A DNA stretch of 64,000 nt from Sycon ciliatum (Eukaryota > Porifera > Calcarea > Leucosolenida > Sycettidae): positions 9,212,080-9,276,079 of the forward strand of contig NC_088646.1 in assembly GCF_964019385.1 (NCBI RefSeq). Direction: 5' to 3'. The position numbers and the translations under genes were made by a program. How positions within the stretch are numbered: position 1 is the first letter of the stretch; each line of letters starts with the position of its first letter. Positions 22,090 to 35,821 of the stretch are shown here, piece by piece. The notes under the pieces were generated by a model that worked only from the letters and a program-made list of their open reading frames with translations, was not told where the DNA came from and did not search any database.

Positions 22090-22232
22090 CAGTCGTGCTC
22101 AATGAAATCTCCAGTCGCGTCACTTAAGTACGCGTCGGGCGTTGCGTAGTCCTTGACTTGCGAACACTGGGCTGCGAAATAGTGCAAGGCGCAAACTTGA
22201 GTGACGCGACTGGATTTCATTGAGCACGACTG
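22090..22232. mobile_element. Short TA-flanked MITE, copy 2 (143 bp)
   Basis: Ends CAGTCGTGCTCAATGAAATC and inverse, TA on both sides, near-palindromic. It is the best-preserved member of the family seen at 7560-7700. Confidence 0.85.
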
Positions 22233-23109
22233 TACCTGCAGTTCGGCATTGGACTCCAGAGTTCGTCCTCATATTTCTCCTACAAGTACATGGCCATGTA
22301 CTTGTAGTCGAAAGAGGGGGAAGAGATGGAAGAGGTGGGAGAGGCGGGAGAGGTGGAAGAGGTGGTAGTCTTCAACTCAGGTGACCCAGACTGTATCCAC
22401 AAAAAAGAACAGGGTTTTTTCTTTCAAGGAGGATTGGATTCGCAAGTACAGCGTTGGACAGAGTTCTATGCGCAACAGCTACGTGTTTTGCAAAGGGTGT
22501 CATGTATGCATATCTGCTGCGACGTTGGTGGTGAGAATGAGCTTTTTTAAAGCAACCTGCAAGGCAAAAAAACATAATGGAGCTGCAACGGATTGACGGT
22601 AGTCAACAGACATTTTACTTGCTCTCGTGTGGAGTAGTGCCTTTGCTGTATGCGTTATGCAGAGCCCACGGACTCGTCAGTTTGAGCACTCTGGCAAGGT
22701 ACGTTCGGGCCTGGTTTAAATCTGGCTTTGGAAAATTTATTTTTCATTGATAACAGGTTCGGCCTCATTTTCTCTGTGCTGCGCTGGTGAGTTCACAAAG
22801 GACGAAACAGTTCTGTCCGCAGATTGAGAACTTTTACTAGTGCTGACAGCTACAACTAGCTCAATGCAATGACATCCTTTTTTGCTTGAGCATCAGTCAT
22901 GAAAAATACATCTGCTAATGATGGATGCATTAGAACTGGTGTCCAGGGAAAAGGGAATTCAGCCTCGTTGTCCAGGGAACTCAAGCCTCCAGGTTTGCAT
23001 GTATGCCGAGTACGGCACGCACGCACGTGCATAATACACTTGCACATACACCCACATACATTATGCATACAAACATGCACGCACACATATGCATACACAC
23101 ATGCACTCA
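22233..23109. other. Intergenic, no gene recognised
   Basis: Holds a purine-rich tract (about 22310-22370, GGAAGAGGTGG-like) and unique-looking sequence. Short open frames lack splice or homology support. Confidence 0.4.
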
Positions 23110-23111
23110 CA

Positions 23112-24690
<1,579 letters not shown>

Positions 24691-24719
24691 TGACCTACAT
24701 GGCAGTGTATACCAGGACC

Positions 24720-24721
<2 letters not shown>

Positions 24722-24772
<51 letters not shown>
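24722..24772. repeat. (TG)n tract a
   Basis: Preceded by ACCAGGACCAGG, as is tract b at 25082-25168. The shared lead-in suggests a local duplication. Confidence 0.9.
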
Positions 24773-24775
<3 letters not shown>

Positions 24776-24779
24776 TTCG

Positions 24780-24915
24780 CGAGGCCTTGCAAGCCCGCGA
24801 GTGGAGCAAACTACCGCACGAAGACGACGACTTGGAACGACTGTGAGCATTGGCTCATGGAATGTTCGCTCTGTTGTGAAGAGTGATGGACCAGTTCAAC
24901 CGGCAGCCGTGAGAT
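24780..24915 (+). mobile_element. LINE endonuclease start fragment
   Basis: The frame reads ...TVSIGSWNVRSVVKSDG, which matches the first beta-strand and catalytic Asn region of APE-type LINE endonucleases (the W-N-V-R-S-L motif). It stops after about 20 more residues. Its order after the RT/finger part indicates a second, tandem LINE copy or a rearranged one. Confidence 0.6.
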
Positions 24916-25080
24916 GAATCGTTCCCGATGATAAGCCAGATCCATAGCTGCCAGAGATGGCTCTCTCGAACATGGTCCCCGAGTCCCTGACCTGGTACCT
25001 CTCTCTCAGCGGACTGCCGTTGCTCGTCGTTCCATATTGTCGGTGACCGTAATGGTGGTGTTTACCAGGACCAGGACCAG

Positions 25081-25081
<1 letters not shown>

Positions 25082-25168
<87 letters not shown>
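25082..25168. repeat. (TG)n tract b
   Basis: About 43 TG units after ACCAGGACCAGGACCAGG. Confidence 0.95.
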
Positions 25169-25317
25169 CTGTGTGTGCATGTGTATGTCATCGTGGCAAT
25201 TGGACACCAAGACTAATCATTTGCATGATATGGTGTGTGTATTATTCCCTATTGGCTGAAGGTGGTGTGTAGTGTGCGTAATGTAGGTATATTGTAAGTA
25301 AGCAAGGCGGCTCTTAC

Positions 25318-28300
25318 CGTTTTCTTCCCTGCTGTCCAACCTTGCGGGCACACTGTAACCAAACAAGACGGTAACGGACACGGGGTTACAGTTGCAAAGA
25401 CAAAAAGGACTAGATTCAAGTACTGATAGCCACCACAGGGGACATTGGAAGGTATTTTAGGTTAGTATGGTCAACCACCTGAAGCACAATTCACTTGTGG
25501 GGTTGGGGTGGTTCATCTGAAAAATTTCGAAGTTTAGAGGCTTAAAGGGGAAGTTAAGGCAAAAATTAAAATTTCACCAGTTGTAGTCTTCGGGGCGCTG
25601 AGTCGAATGGTCTTGGTCCGAGGAAGCTGAGACACTCCCTTCCTACTTGAATCCCAATCGAACTCGCGCACTTCCACCGAAACTGGGTGACTGCGCCCTA
25701 CTAGATGGGGATTTGTATGCAAAATGTCACTAAAAGCGCCATTTCGTTCTTATAAAAGCACGGATGACCGCGATTGGCCCATATGTTGTAGTCTTTTGGA
25801 CGCTGAGTCGACTGGTTTTGCAAGATGTGCAGTGCATGAAAATACTGCAAAAGTATAACTGTACAGCCAGACCTTGCTTAACTGCACACATCCGTTTTCC
25901 ACAAAAAAATTTCCGGATAGGCGAGGGAACCGGAAAATCGAACACACATACTGTGTGTATGTATGACATATGCTATAGATCGGTAACCAACGATTTTCTT
26001 GCGGATTGCGAGGGATCCAGATATAAGAGGACCGGATAAACGATGTCTGACTGTAACTGCTTCTATGACCACTTGGTATTACTATTAGGAAAGGGAATCC
26101 TACAATACTTCATAGTAGACACAATGTATGCCACAGCCATACATACCACTTCCATGCTTGTCAGAATACTGAAACGCCTCGACAAGACGCTTCACTTCAT
26201 CCACGTTACGGCCAACCTCCAGGTCATTGACTGTGATCTGCCTCACAATGCCTTTCGGATCAATTATAAACAAGCCACTGCACAAGATGAACACACACAC
26301 AAATAGACAAATGCAACAAATTAGTGAAATAGAATAATGTATTGCTTACACGCATGGGCCACAAAATCATGGTTGACATGCATGTAAGTGCTGCCGACCG
26401 TTTATCCCTGGCCTCCTGTTAATTAATGGTCATTGCCCAAAACTTTCTTCTTCTTCTTCTTCTTTGTCGTCGTCATCCTCCTCCTCCTCCTTTCCCTCCT
26501 CTTCAGCAGTCGTGATAACTTGATTAGCAGATATTGAAGCCAGCTAGTCTCGTCCCCAAATGAGGTTCCATGGGAATTCTGAGGGATGGGCTGTCATGTC
26601 ATTTCCACACCATCTCAGGTTGGGCACACGGGCTACAGTGATTGCAAGTACAGTAAGACCTGCCCTAACCGGACGCCCTTGGTGTAGCGGAAACTGCCCT
26701 GATACGACAGGATTCGCGGCTTGATCCAGGGATGAACGTTCGATCCACAGCATTTTGGTGCACGGAAATTTGTCCGATCAATACAGGATTCTCCTTGATA
26801 CAGGGTCCGGCAAACACATGTTGTCCTGTATTATGAATAGTGGTTGCAAGTATTGTGTCTTTCTGGACAGCTTGTAGGTCTCACACGGTGGGGCTCAGAC
26901 GAACTGATCGAGCCGATTGCTCGGCCTATCACTGGTACTTGCTATGCCCACCGTCCTCCTCCTCCTCCTCCTCTTCATCCTCTTTTCGCCTAGCGACAAT
27001 AAGCCATCCAATTTTCTGCCTGACCCTAGTCAGCCAGCATTTTCAAAACAAAAAGAGATCGTGGCTGGAACAGGTCAGCTGTGAGGCCAAACGGTGTTTC
27101 CCTTCGTAATCTGGAGGTAATGTAAAATGTTATCAAAGCATATCTGTGAGGGTATTTGGAAACTGGTATTATACCAGGACTAGCGGCTTGGCAGCATGAC
27201 TCGGTGGTATAGCACTACATACAGCAGCTGAAAGCAACCGTGTCTCGGCATTGGGCATTTATCTATGCCCGGTTTTTTACGCCAAAGACAAAGTGGGTTT
27301 GAACCAATGTAGCAAACACAATGTAAATGTATTGGGCGGACATACCGCAAGGCAACACCATCATCTTCCACTAGCACGTCGTAGGCCTGCGCAATTTGCC
27401 GGGTCGGATCAGCCAGGATTGGGATGTTCATCTTGCCAAGACCACCTTTGGATCTAGGTACACCAGTCCTGCATAAACACACGTGCACGTGCATGCGCAC
27501 ACGTAACACGATTGAACTCATAAGCACAATTTGAAACATTCGACGACAAGATCCAACGATAGGTGCTTCCAACCAAGTGAATCAAACCGTTTGAAACTCT
27601 CCCTCTGATCGTGGTCTTTTGATGGAAATGACAATGCTGAACTGAGTGGGAATCATCATGCCCAAGTGACTTGCTGCAGTTCAAATTTCATGTCACTACA
27701 TTATAGTCGTAATGACCTACTTGGTCCGCGTCATCAATATTGTCGCTTATCTTTCAGCTTTGTTTTTATGTCGCCAATGCTCACTTGGCAGCCCATTTCA
27801 TCCCAATTTTGGTTAGTAAGTAGGCCAATTGGACAGCTTTGCGCACACATGGTACACCCATGCAACATCCACAAACGGTACACCCACACACGTACACCCA
27901 TGCAACACCCACACACGTACACCCATGCAACACACACACACGTACACCCATGCAACACACACACACACACACACACAGTGCATACAACACACGGCACATA
28001 CAACATTCAGACAGACAGCAGGGGCGTGCTCGGCTCCCCTTCCAGGGAGGTGCACCACTTCCAGACAACAGCAATTTTCAAAAGGTTGTACCGGTGACAT
28101 CATACAAAGATTGTACATGTATGTCATCAAGAATGAACACAGTACAGCATCATATCAATTTTCTCAAAATAAAGGATGACAACTTTACAAATCTTTAAAA
28201 ACCAATCCGTCGACGGCACTGTGCCAGGCAGGCCGATGCAAACACATATTGTATGGATATAGCTAAGAACAATCGTAACACTAGTCGACGTATCTGGACA

Positions 28301-30129
28301 GGATTTGGCGAGGAGAGCGTCGAAAGAACAGCTTCAGCACCTCATCTGTGGATGTGCTCCCGCGAGGTCGGGCTTTCCGCAATACATTGGTGACTTTTCA
28401 AAACCCCGGTTGAAATATTTTGGGGGGTGCACTTGCCCCCTGTGCCCCTCGCCAAGCACGCCCCTGGACAGATATCTGCACAGACACGCACAGACACACC
28501 GACCATCAGACAACCCCAACCAACCACAAGTAACTGACCATGCCTTATGGCAATACTCAGAGTCCACAGAGCAGGCCACGATCTCGCAGTGCAGGTTTTT
28601 GAACTCCTCATAGCGTTCACTGAACTCAATGATCTCCGTAGGGCAAACAAATGTGCTGCAAGTTCACACAACAAACACACATGAAAGTCAATGCACAGAC
28701 CAATCAGTTTAAGATTGTGACCAAATGAAGGACACAGGCGGGGAAAGCCTGATGTGTCTCCGTTACAAGATATTCATCAGTTTGAGGAGTAGAAAATAGG
28801 ACGTCCGAAGAAAATTGACTGTCACGACCAGGACTCAAACCAGGGACCCTTGCTTGTAGCCAGCGATGCCGCTCTAACCACTGAGCTATGGTGTAGTCGT
28901 CATTCCAGCAGCGACCGTTCAACATTCTCTTCAGACTTCACGAGATGTTTTTCACCCTAATACATGTATTTCTCTCCTGCACACACTCTCGCCCATACAA
29001 CCACACTATACAATCATACACATAGCCATGCCACACCACTCACACGTAGCACAGAACTGTCATGTTCCCGGGGGGGGGGGGGGGGGGGGGGAGGCTGTGT
29101 GAACAGCAAAGTCCCTGCATTTGCTACGCCAGTAAACCTCTCTCCACAAGTCCCAGAAAACTACTGATTTATTAGAAAGACAGTATAACACTGATAAAAA
29201 TAAGGCGTGCCCATGATCACACCCACACACCACACACAAAGCACACACACACACACACCCGCCCGCACCTGCACATGCACACCCATACACAAACAGACAG
29301 ACACACATACAGACAGATACAGACACCCCCCCCCCCCACACACACACACCAATGTTGCTTACAAGTCTCCTGGGTAAAAGAACAGGACGAGATATTTGCC
29401 TGCATGGATGGCACAACATACACAACAGCATTGTACACAGTGAACTGCATCAGAATGGAGGACACTTTTATGGAGGAGAAGGAGGACTATGGAAGACACT
29501 TTTATGGAGGACCATGGGGGACACTTTTATGGAGGACTTCTTTGCTGTGCCCTGGGTACTAACAACGAACAGAGCGGCAGCAATTGTCTCAGGTGGTGAA
29601 TGTACGCACGTGACCTGAACTGCATTACCTACTCAATAGCTTACCTACTCAATAGCTATCTATCCACTTCCCCTCGCCACACATCTCCTACTGCCGCCGC
29701 TCCGCCCCCGTTACCGTTGTTGTTGCAATGCATCATTATTCTTCCCCTCCCTCTACACAGCCTGGCCTTCCCATGCACAATTGCACATGCGGATCAACAA
29801 ACATCACCGTCTTATTTCATTTTATTTATTGCAACCGTGACCTCTGACACACAGTCAAGAAGCCACGCAGACGCCCACTTACCCACATACTGCTCCAGTG
29901 ATATTGTACTGAAGATGCCATTAGGCATAAGTGCCTTGCCTTTGAATGCTGGTGCTGACTTTTGTACTCTGGCCCTGGGCATTGCCGCCACCGGGAATCT
30001 ACTGTCTGCAGAACCAACCATTGCTGACGGATTGATCGTTGGCAGGTTTGAGAGCATCGGTAGCATACTGGTGAGGCTTTGACTGCGTGATTGTCCACCG
30101 CTTCTGAGAGAACACAGGCAAACAACCAT
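25318..30129 (-). CDS. Typical 2-Cys peroxiredoxin, last exon not located
   Basis: Minus-strand exons: 29883-30129 (or from ATG 30066), 29363-29399, 28539-28655, 27346-27468, 26147-26277, 25318-25352; all junction phases agree. Enzymes of this family reduce H2O2 and organic hydroperoxides using thioredoxin. Visible: [12 protein letters not shown] at the core start, [10 protein letters not shown], the peroxidatic Cys in [22 protein letters not shown], the GGLG loop in [28 protein letters not shown], and the resolving Cys in HGSVCPQGW. The N-terminal extension of 30-50 residues before the core could be a targeting sequence. The frame after GKKT meets a gtaaga donor; the short last exon, which should carry the YF motif in hyperoxidation-sensitive members, was not found to the left. 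If the donor is not used, 23 more residues and a stop follow. Confidence 0.88.
25864..26053. mobile_element. TA-flanked MITE, 190 bp
   Basis: Ends CAGCCAGACCTTGCTTA and CAGTCAGACATCGTTTA (inverse) are imperfect terminal repeats with TA targets at 25862 and 26054. It lies in the last peroxiredoxin intron found. A CAGTAAGACCTG end of a similar element lies at 26651; I could not place its other end. Confidence 0.7.
28019..28466. mobile_element. hAT-like MITE with CAGGGGCGTGCT ends
   Basis: CAGGGGCGTGCTCGG at the left is nearly inverted at the right (CCAAGCACGCCCCTG). GGTGCACC/GGTGCACTTGCC blocks lie inside both ends. No transposase frame. It lies between peroxiredoxin exons 28539-28655 and 27346-27468. 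Confidence 0.75.
28740..28895 (-). mobile_element. tRNA-derived SINE
   Basis: On the minus strand a pol III A box (TAGCTCAGTGGTTAGAG, 28871-28887) and a B box (GGTTTGAGTCC, 28831-28841) are spaced as in a tRNA, but the T stem does not pair. A related tail (GTGACAGTCAATT then TTCTTC) follows here and at 45415-45440. It lies in a peroxiredoxin intron. Confidence 0.75.
29069..29091. repeat. G homopolymer, about 23 bases
   Basis: A long uninterrupted G run in a peroxiredoxin intron, followed within 250 bp by (CA)n and a C run (29327-29337). Confidence 0.9.
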
Positions 30130-30185
30130 CCAGCCGTTATAGTCACCTGTGACATTTTACCCCGGCGAGATATAACATACATGTA

Positions 30186-31935
30186 GAGTAACACTTGTAA
30201 CTAAAGACCACCGTGACTAGCGACCAGCCTGGTACTACAGTAAAACCTGTAACTAAAGACCACCGTGACTAGCGACCAGCCTGGTACTACAGTAAAACCT
30301 GTAACTAAAGACCACCGTGACTAGCGACCAGCCTGCTACTACAGTAAAACCTGTAACTAAAGACCACCGTGACTAGCGACCAGCCTGGTACTACAGTAAA
30401 ACCTGTAACTAAAGACCACCGTGACTAGCGACCAGCCTGGTACTACAGTAAAACCTGTAACTAAAGACCACCGTGACTAGCGACCAGCCTGGTACTACAG
30501 TAAAACCTGTAACTAAAGACCACCGTGACTAGCGACCAGCCTGGTACTACAGTAAAACCTGTAACTAAAGACCACCGTGACTAGCGACCAGCCTGGTACT
30601 ACAGTAAAACCTGTAACTAAAGACCACCGTGACTAGCGACCAGCCTGCTACTACAGTAAAACCTGTAACTAAAGACCACCGTGACTAGCGACCAGCCTGG
30701 CACTACAGTAAAACCTGTAACTAAAGACCACCGTGACTAGCGACCAGCCTGGTACTACAGTAAAACCTGTAACTAAAGACCACCGTGACTAGCGACCAGC
30801 CTGGTACTACAGTAAAACCTGTAACTAAAGACCACCGTGACTAGCGACCAGCCTGGTACTACAGTAAAACCTGTAACTAAAGACCACCGTGACTAGCGAC
30901 CAGCCTGGTACTACAGTAAAACCTGTAACTAAAGACCACCGTGACTAGCGACCAGCCTGGTACTACAGTAAAACCTGTAACTAAAGACCACCGTGACTAG
31001 CGACCAGCCTGGTACTACAGTAAAACCTGTAACTAAAGACCACCGTGACTAGCGACCAGCCTGGTACTACAGTAAAACCTGTAACTAAAGACCACCGTGA
31101 CTAGCGACCAGCCTGGTACTACAGTAAAACCTGTAACTAAAGACCACCGTGACTAGCGACCAGCCTGGTACTACAGTAAAACCTGTAACTAAAGACCACC
31201 ATGACTAGTGACCAGCCTGGTACTACAGTAAAACCTGTAACTAAAGACCACCATGACTAGTGACCAGCCTGGTACTACAGTAAAACCTGTAACTAAAGAC
31301 CACCGTGACTAGCGACCAGCCTGGTACTACAGTAAAACCTGTAACTAAAGACCACCGTGACTAGCGACCAGCCTGGTACTACAGTAAAACCTGTGACTAA
31401 AGACCACCATGACTAGCGACCAGCCTGGTACTACAGTAAAACCTGTAACTAAAGACCACCATGACTAGTGACCAGCCTGGTACTACAGTAAAACCTGTGA
31501 CTAAAGACCACCATGACTAGCGACCAGCCTGGTACTACAGTAAAACCTGTAACTAAAGACCACCGTGACTAGCGACCAGCCTGGTACTACAGTAAGACCT
31601 GTAACTAAAGACCACTGCGACTAGCGACCAGCCTGGTACTACAGTAAAACCTGTAACTAAAGACCACCATGACTAGCGGCCAGCCTGGTACTACAATAAA
31701 ACCTGTGACTAAAGACCACCATGACTAGCGACCAGCCTGGTACTACAGTAAAACCTGTAACTAAAGACCACCGTGACTAGCGACCAGCCTGGTACTACCG
31801 ACCACTTCGCCAGACACGGACGGTCTCATATTCATTATAGTTGTGTGCGGTGCAAACCTCTAACTAAGGACCACCTGCCGCTAAAGATCACTTTCTCTGG
31901 CCCAAAGGGGTGGTCGTTAGTGTTAGGTTTTACTG
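30186..31935. repeat. 52-bp satellite array built from a MITE end
   Basis: Thirty full 52-bp periods plus a partial one (30197 to about 31797). The unit holds CAGTAAAACCTGTAACTAAA and GACCACCGTGACTAGCGACC. The far right (about 31850-31935) ends with the inverse of CAGTAAAACCT.TAAC and GACCACC, and the left starts TA + GAGTAACACTTGTAACTAAA. So one terminal inverted repeat of a TA-type MITE has been amplified inside the element. Variants (CATGACTAGTG) cluster in the right third. The left edge lies 57 bp from the peroxiredoxin ATG at 30129. Confidence 0.9.
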
Positions 31936-31949
31936 CACTAGTACTTGTT

Positions 31950-32026
31950 TGACCTCGGATGTTGCGCCAATGTAATCATGGATAAATAAGGGAAGGACAA
32001 AATGTTCCAGTAATAACATCCAGTGT
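31950..32026. mobile_element. Foldback element copy B, left end
   Basis: TTGACCTCGGATGTTGCGCC, then GGATAAATAAGGGAAGGACA match the left arm of copy A (20278). It is cut off at 32026 by the Gypsy fragment. Confidence 0.7.
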
Positions 32027-33657
32027 AACGTCAGAGACGCTACAGAGATTTACCTAGCCATTAAGCATTTCCGACACTTCCTGGAAGGGCGTGTCTTCCA
32101 TGTGTGCACCGATCACAAGCCTCTGACACATGCCATCCACAGCCGTTCACAGACCCACAGCCCGCGTCAACAGCGCCATTTGTCGTACATTGCTGAGTTC
32201 ACGACAGATATTCGTCATGTCAAGGGTTCTCAGAATGCTGCCGCTGATGCACTGTCACGATGCCGCCTACCCGATGAGCCCGTCTCTGCCATCACTGCCA
32301 TTGACACAGCTTCCTTTGCCGCCGCTCAACAAGATGATCCAGACTTGCCCAGTCCTGGTAAGGATCCATCCACTTCGCTATGCTGGCAATCTATAGCTCT
32401 GCCCATGACTGATCACTCGCTCATCTGTGACACCTCTACTGCGTCTGCCCGCCCGTATGTACCTGCCAAGCTGCGCCGTGCTGTTTTCAATTCGCTTCAC
32501 GGCCTCTCCCACCCTGGTACCCGCGCTACCAGGCACCTGATTACAGCTCGCTACGTCTGGCCCGCGATGAACAAGGATATTAGTGAGTGGTGTCGTTCCT
32601 GCCACGCTTGTCAGCAGTCTAAAGTTCAGCGCCACACCACATCTCCCGTGAGTGCATTCAAGCAACCTGATGCCCGTTTCTCCCATGTCCATGTCGACAT
32701 CGTAGGCCCGCTTCCATCTTCTAGTGAGTCTCGCTACCTCTTGACGATGGTAGATCGCTTTACTCGCTGGCCCGAAGCAGTACCTATTCCCGACATTACA
32801 GCCGAAACCGTCGCTCGCCAGTTTGTTGCCACCTGGGTCGCCCGATTTGGTGTTCCCACTGTGCTCACAACCGACCGAGGTGCCCAATTTGAGTCATCCC
32901 TGTGGTCATCGCTCATGTCACTACTTGGCACATCTCGCATTCGTACAACGGCTTACCACCCTGCTGCCAACGGCATGGTAGAGCGCTTTCACAGACAACT
33001 GAAAGCTGCACTCCGAGCTTCCGACAATCCACAGCGCTGGACGGAACATCTGCCACTAGTCCTGCTCGGCATTCGCTCCTCCCTGAAGGCTGACCTCAAC
33101 TGCTCAGTTGCAGAAATGGTCTACGGTTGCCACCTCCGCCTGCCAAGTGATTTCCTCACTGACGAGCCTGAGCCATTTCCGGATCCGACGTCCTATGTCA
33201 GCCGCCTCAAACAAGCCATGTCCGAGCTCCGCCCTACACAACCCCGCAAGCCACCCACCCAGCATCCGTTCATTCCAGCTGACCTCTCGACATGCTCTCA
33301 TGTCTTCATTCGCACAGATGCAACACGAACGCCCCTCCAACGTCCTTACACTGGTCCACACCGAGTCCTGGAACGTCATGATAAGTACTTCCGCCTCGAC
33401 CTCAACGGCCGCTCCGACACAGTATCCATCGACCGACTCAAACCCGCATTCCATGACAACCAGTCTGTCGACCATTGCCATCCGACCAAGCCGACGCCAT
33501 CGCTCGCATTCGACGTGCCTCCGCCACGCCAAACACGAGCTGGTCGTCAAGTCAGATTTCCCGCCTATTTCTGACACTCTCTCGCTTATCCCATTTGCTT
33601 GCTCTCCCTTTATCGCGCTAGTTATCGCTCATTACTCATTCACTAGGAGGGGAGCTC
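32027..33657 (+). mobile_element. Ty3/Gypsy pol fragment: RNase H end and integrase
   Basis: One open frame runs from about 32045 to 33574. Its start is RNase H ([43 protein letters not shown]). The integrase follows: HHCC zinc region ([25 protein letters not shown]), then the DDE core ([40 protein letters not shown]), then a C-terminal region with [20 protein letters not shown]. Gag, protease, reverse transcriptase and the 5' LTR are missing. The left boundary is a 21-bp sequence (32027-32047) that is the exact inverse of 33655-33675 at the 3' LTR start. A purine tract (AGGAGGGGAGCTC) precedes the LTR. The frame is intact, so the loss is fairly recent. Confidence 0.9.
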
Positions 33658-34149
33658 TGTAGCGTCTCTGACGTTCTCGCATCATGACATCATCATTTGT
33701 TTGCATGTACACGTCATATTTTCCTCATCATCACAAACACTGATTCACCATACTCTCGCACACATTGTAATACCTACTACACGTACTTCGCTACCATAAT
33801 AATTACGTAATGTTTGGCTAGCATAGTTCCAATACACATTACGACATCTTTTGATGTTACGCACTCCTCGCCTACAACGCTATTGTAGAAAAGTAGTCTT
33901 TACTCATCTCTTGTAAGTTCTGTTTGCATCCAAACACTTCTTCCAAACAGCACACGTCAGATATCTGACAAAACAACAAACTTCATTGCACAGTCTTCTA
34001 TCACAATCTCTTTCCTATATAAACCTCCTTTCTCTTCACTTTCTTCATGACATTTAGTGTTCGCCAGTCTTGTAAAGATCTTGGAAACTAACACTCGTTG
34101 CACTGTATCTAGACTACTAAACCAGTAGCGTCCGGCATTCTATGTTGCA
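33658..34149 (+). mobile_element. 3' LTR of the Gypsy fragment
   Basis: Starts TGTAGCGTCTCTGACG directly after the polypurine tract. It contains a TATA box (CCTATATAAACC, about 34014) about 110 bp before its likely end (TGTTGCA near 34149). With no 5' LTR for comparison, the end is approximate. Confidence 0.65.
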
Positions 34150-34164
34150 TGGGACATAGCTCGT

Positions 34165-34410
34165 ACTCAATCTTCTTTGCGCTTTCCCTCCCCTCTAAGT
34201 CTTTGGATCTTTCCTTACCTGAGCCTCCCAAGTTGGAAGGTTGTTGGTTTGCACCTCGTAGATGTGTTAGGTGTCAGGTCAGTGAATGTCTCAGGGCTCC
34301 TTGTCAGTTTTGTGCCCTGTTGTCACACTATCTGACTGTGTATCATCTGGTTCCATTGGTGGACAGTTGGTCACAACTTGTCACATTGTATCCTTTCTTT
34401 ATCCACAGTA
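34165..34410. mobile_element. Foldback element copy B, right end
   Basis: CTTACCTGAGCCTCCCAAG, TGTCAGTTTTGTGCC and TTGGTGGACAGTT match in order the right half of copy A (about 20880-21120). Together with 31950-32026 this brackets the Gypsy fragment. Confidence 0.75.
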
Positions 34411-35821
34411 CTTGTTTATGGATCATTTACATGAGAAATTTCGTAATGTCCGCTTCGCTTATACTATTTATCGCCTTAATAAAGTTATTGTCTCCTCGTC
34501 GCCTATTCATTTACATGAGAAAGTGCTCCCTGGGTGTACGGTAAGCTTGCGCTCTGGGGTAGAGCTAGTTGAGCCCTGAGCAAGCTTCATAGGCTCACTT
34601 TATCATGCAAGCGTGCCCTAAAATGATTGGACAACATATCAGCAGAAGGGCTTTCCTTGGCCCAGGGACGGGAAAGTGCTAGGTCAAGATATGCAAGCAA
34701 TAAGCTTTCTTAGTCGCTAACACTAATGCTCCAGCTGTTGGGCTCAGCGCAGGCTTGTGACTACGTTTGTTGGGAGGTTGACAGTAGCATCGTGAATGAC
34801 TTGACGGCCATCAATGCTCGTTCCGTGAATGACTGGACGGTCATCAATGCTTGTTCCACACATCCATGGAAAACACGGACTCACATTGATGTATGGCCTT
34901 CAGGAGGTGGTCCGTCTTCATGCTGGAAAGAGCATCTCTGTAATATTGTATCCCTGGTAATGTCAATTGGGCCTGGAACGGAGCACTATTGAAAATGTGG
35001 TGCTCGTGAGGCATAAACTTCCTCGGCCTACTCAAGCTCAACTGATGAGGGGTAAAATAGCACATACTCCGACCGGGTCCGTAGCGCCAGGATTTCGAGG
35101 GTCCGGCCAATGCCCCAATGCCGCGGATACTTTTCCAGAAATGACCATTATTGCCGAAAAACCCCGTTTTGCACTAATTGGGTGGGTCCACTTTTTCGAA
35201 ACAAGGTCTGGCCATGGATGGACCGACGCGACCAGATGATGCTACAGCCCTGCTGAAACCGTGACTGTGCATTGAGCAGGGAGTGATGCTTTCTGTTTTA
35301 GTTTGCCGAGTTGAAGGTTAGATGGGCTTCTCGACCATTGCGAGCAGCCAACGTTTTTTGATATGATGACTACAGTACAGGCTATGCGAATAATTTCAGT
35401 GGATTTTCTAATGGGCGGTAACTGGTAAGTATACGGACTAAGTCAGCGGCAGGGAGTCTCCCTGGTCAAACCAAACCGGTTTGGGTACGACTCCGACAGT
35501 CCAAGTCTCCCTGGTCAGCGGATTTTCTATTGGGCGCCATGGCATGTACATGATGTATACAGCGCGAGTCACTTGTAACAAGACTTAGTAAGTTAGTGCA
35601 GCGCTGTGCCAGAGGCAGAGGCCCGCACCTTCGCCTTGCAGCTTGCAAAGCATCTCGACAACCGTGACTGATGATGTAAAATCGCATAACCTCTAGACTA
35701 AAGTCTATTGCTCTGTACAAAAAAGTATTTATCGCCGAAGTCGCTACAGTACCAGAAGTAAGTAATAGTTATTTTTCGGAAACACCGAACTAACTGTCCT
35801 CACGACTTGTGTCTTCTTCAC
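34411..35821. other. Intergenic; short repeats
   Basis: Holds a 33-bp tandem pair (GTGAATGACTTGACGGCCAT / GTGAATGACTGGACGGTCAT, 34792-34850). A 55-bp block at 35000-35055 (CCTACTCAAGCTCAACTGAT) also occurs, inverted, at 40960-41015. CAGGGAGACT-type repeats lie near 35452-35520. No exon is supported. Confidence 0.5.

Noticed and set aside
28810..28895. Functional tRNA gene on the minus strand
   Set aside because: A and B boxes are present, but the T stem does not pair and a related copy with the same tail occurs at 45.4 kb, so it is a SINE.
30197..31797. CRISPR-like array
   Set aside because: Units are contiguous 52-bp repeats without unique spacers, in a eukaryotic genome.
32027..33675. Ginger-type DNA transposon (Gypsy-like integrase with TIRs)
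   Set aside because: The frame begins with Gypsy RNase H, and the right side has a polypurine tract and an LTR with a TATA box. I keep the inverted ends as a finding only.
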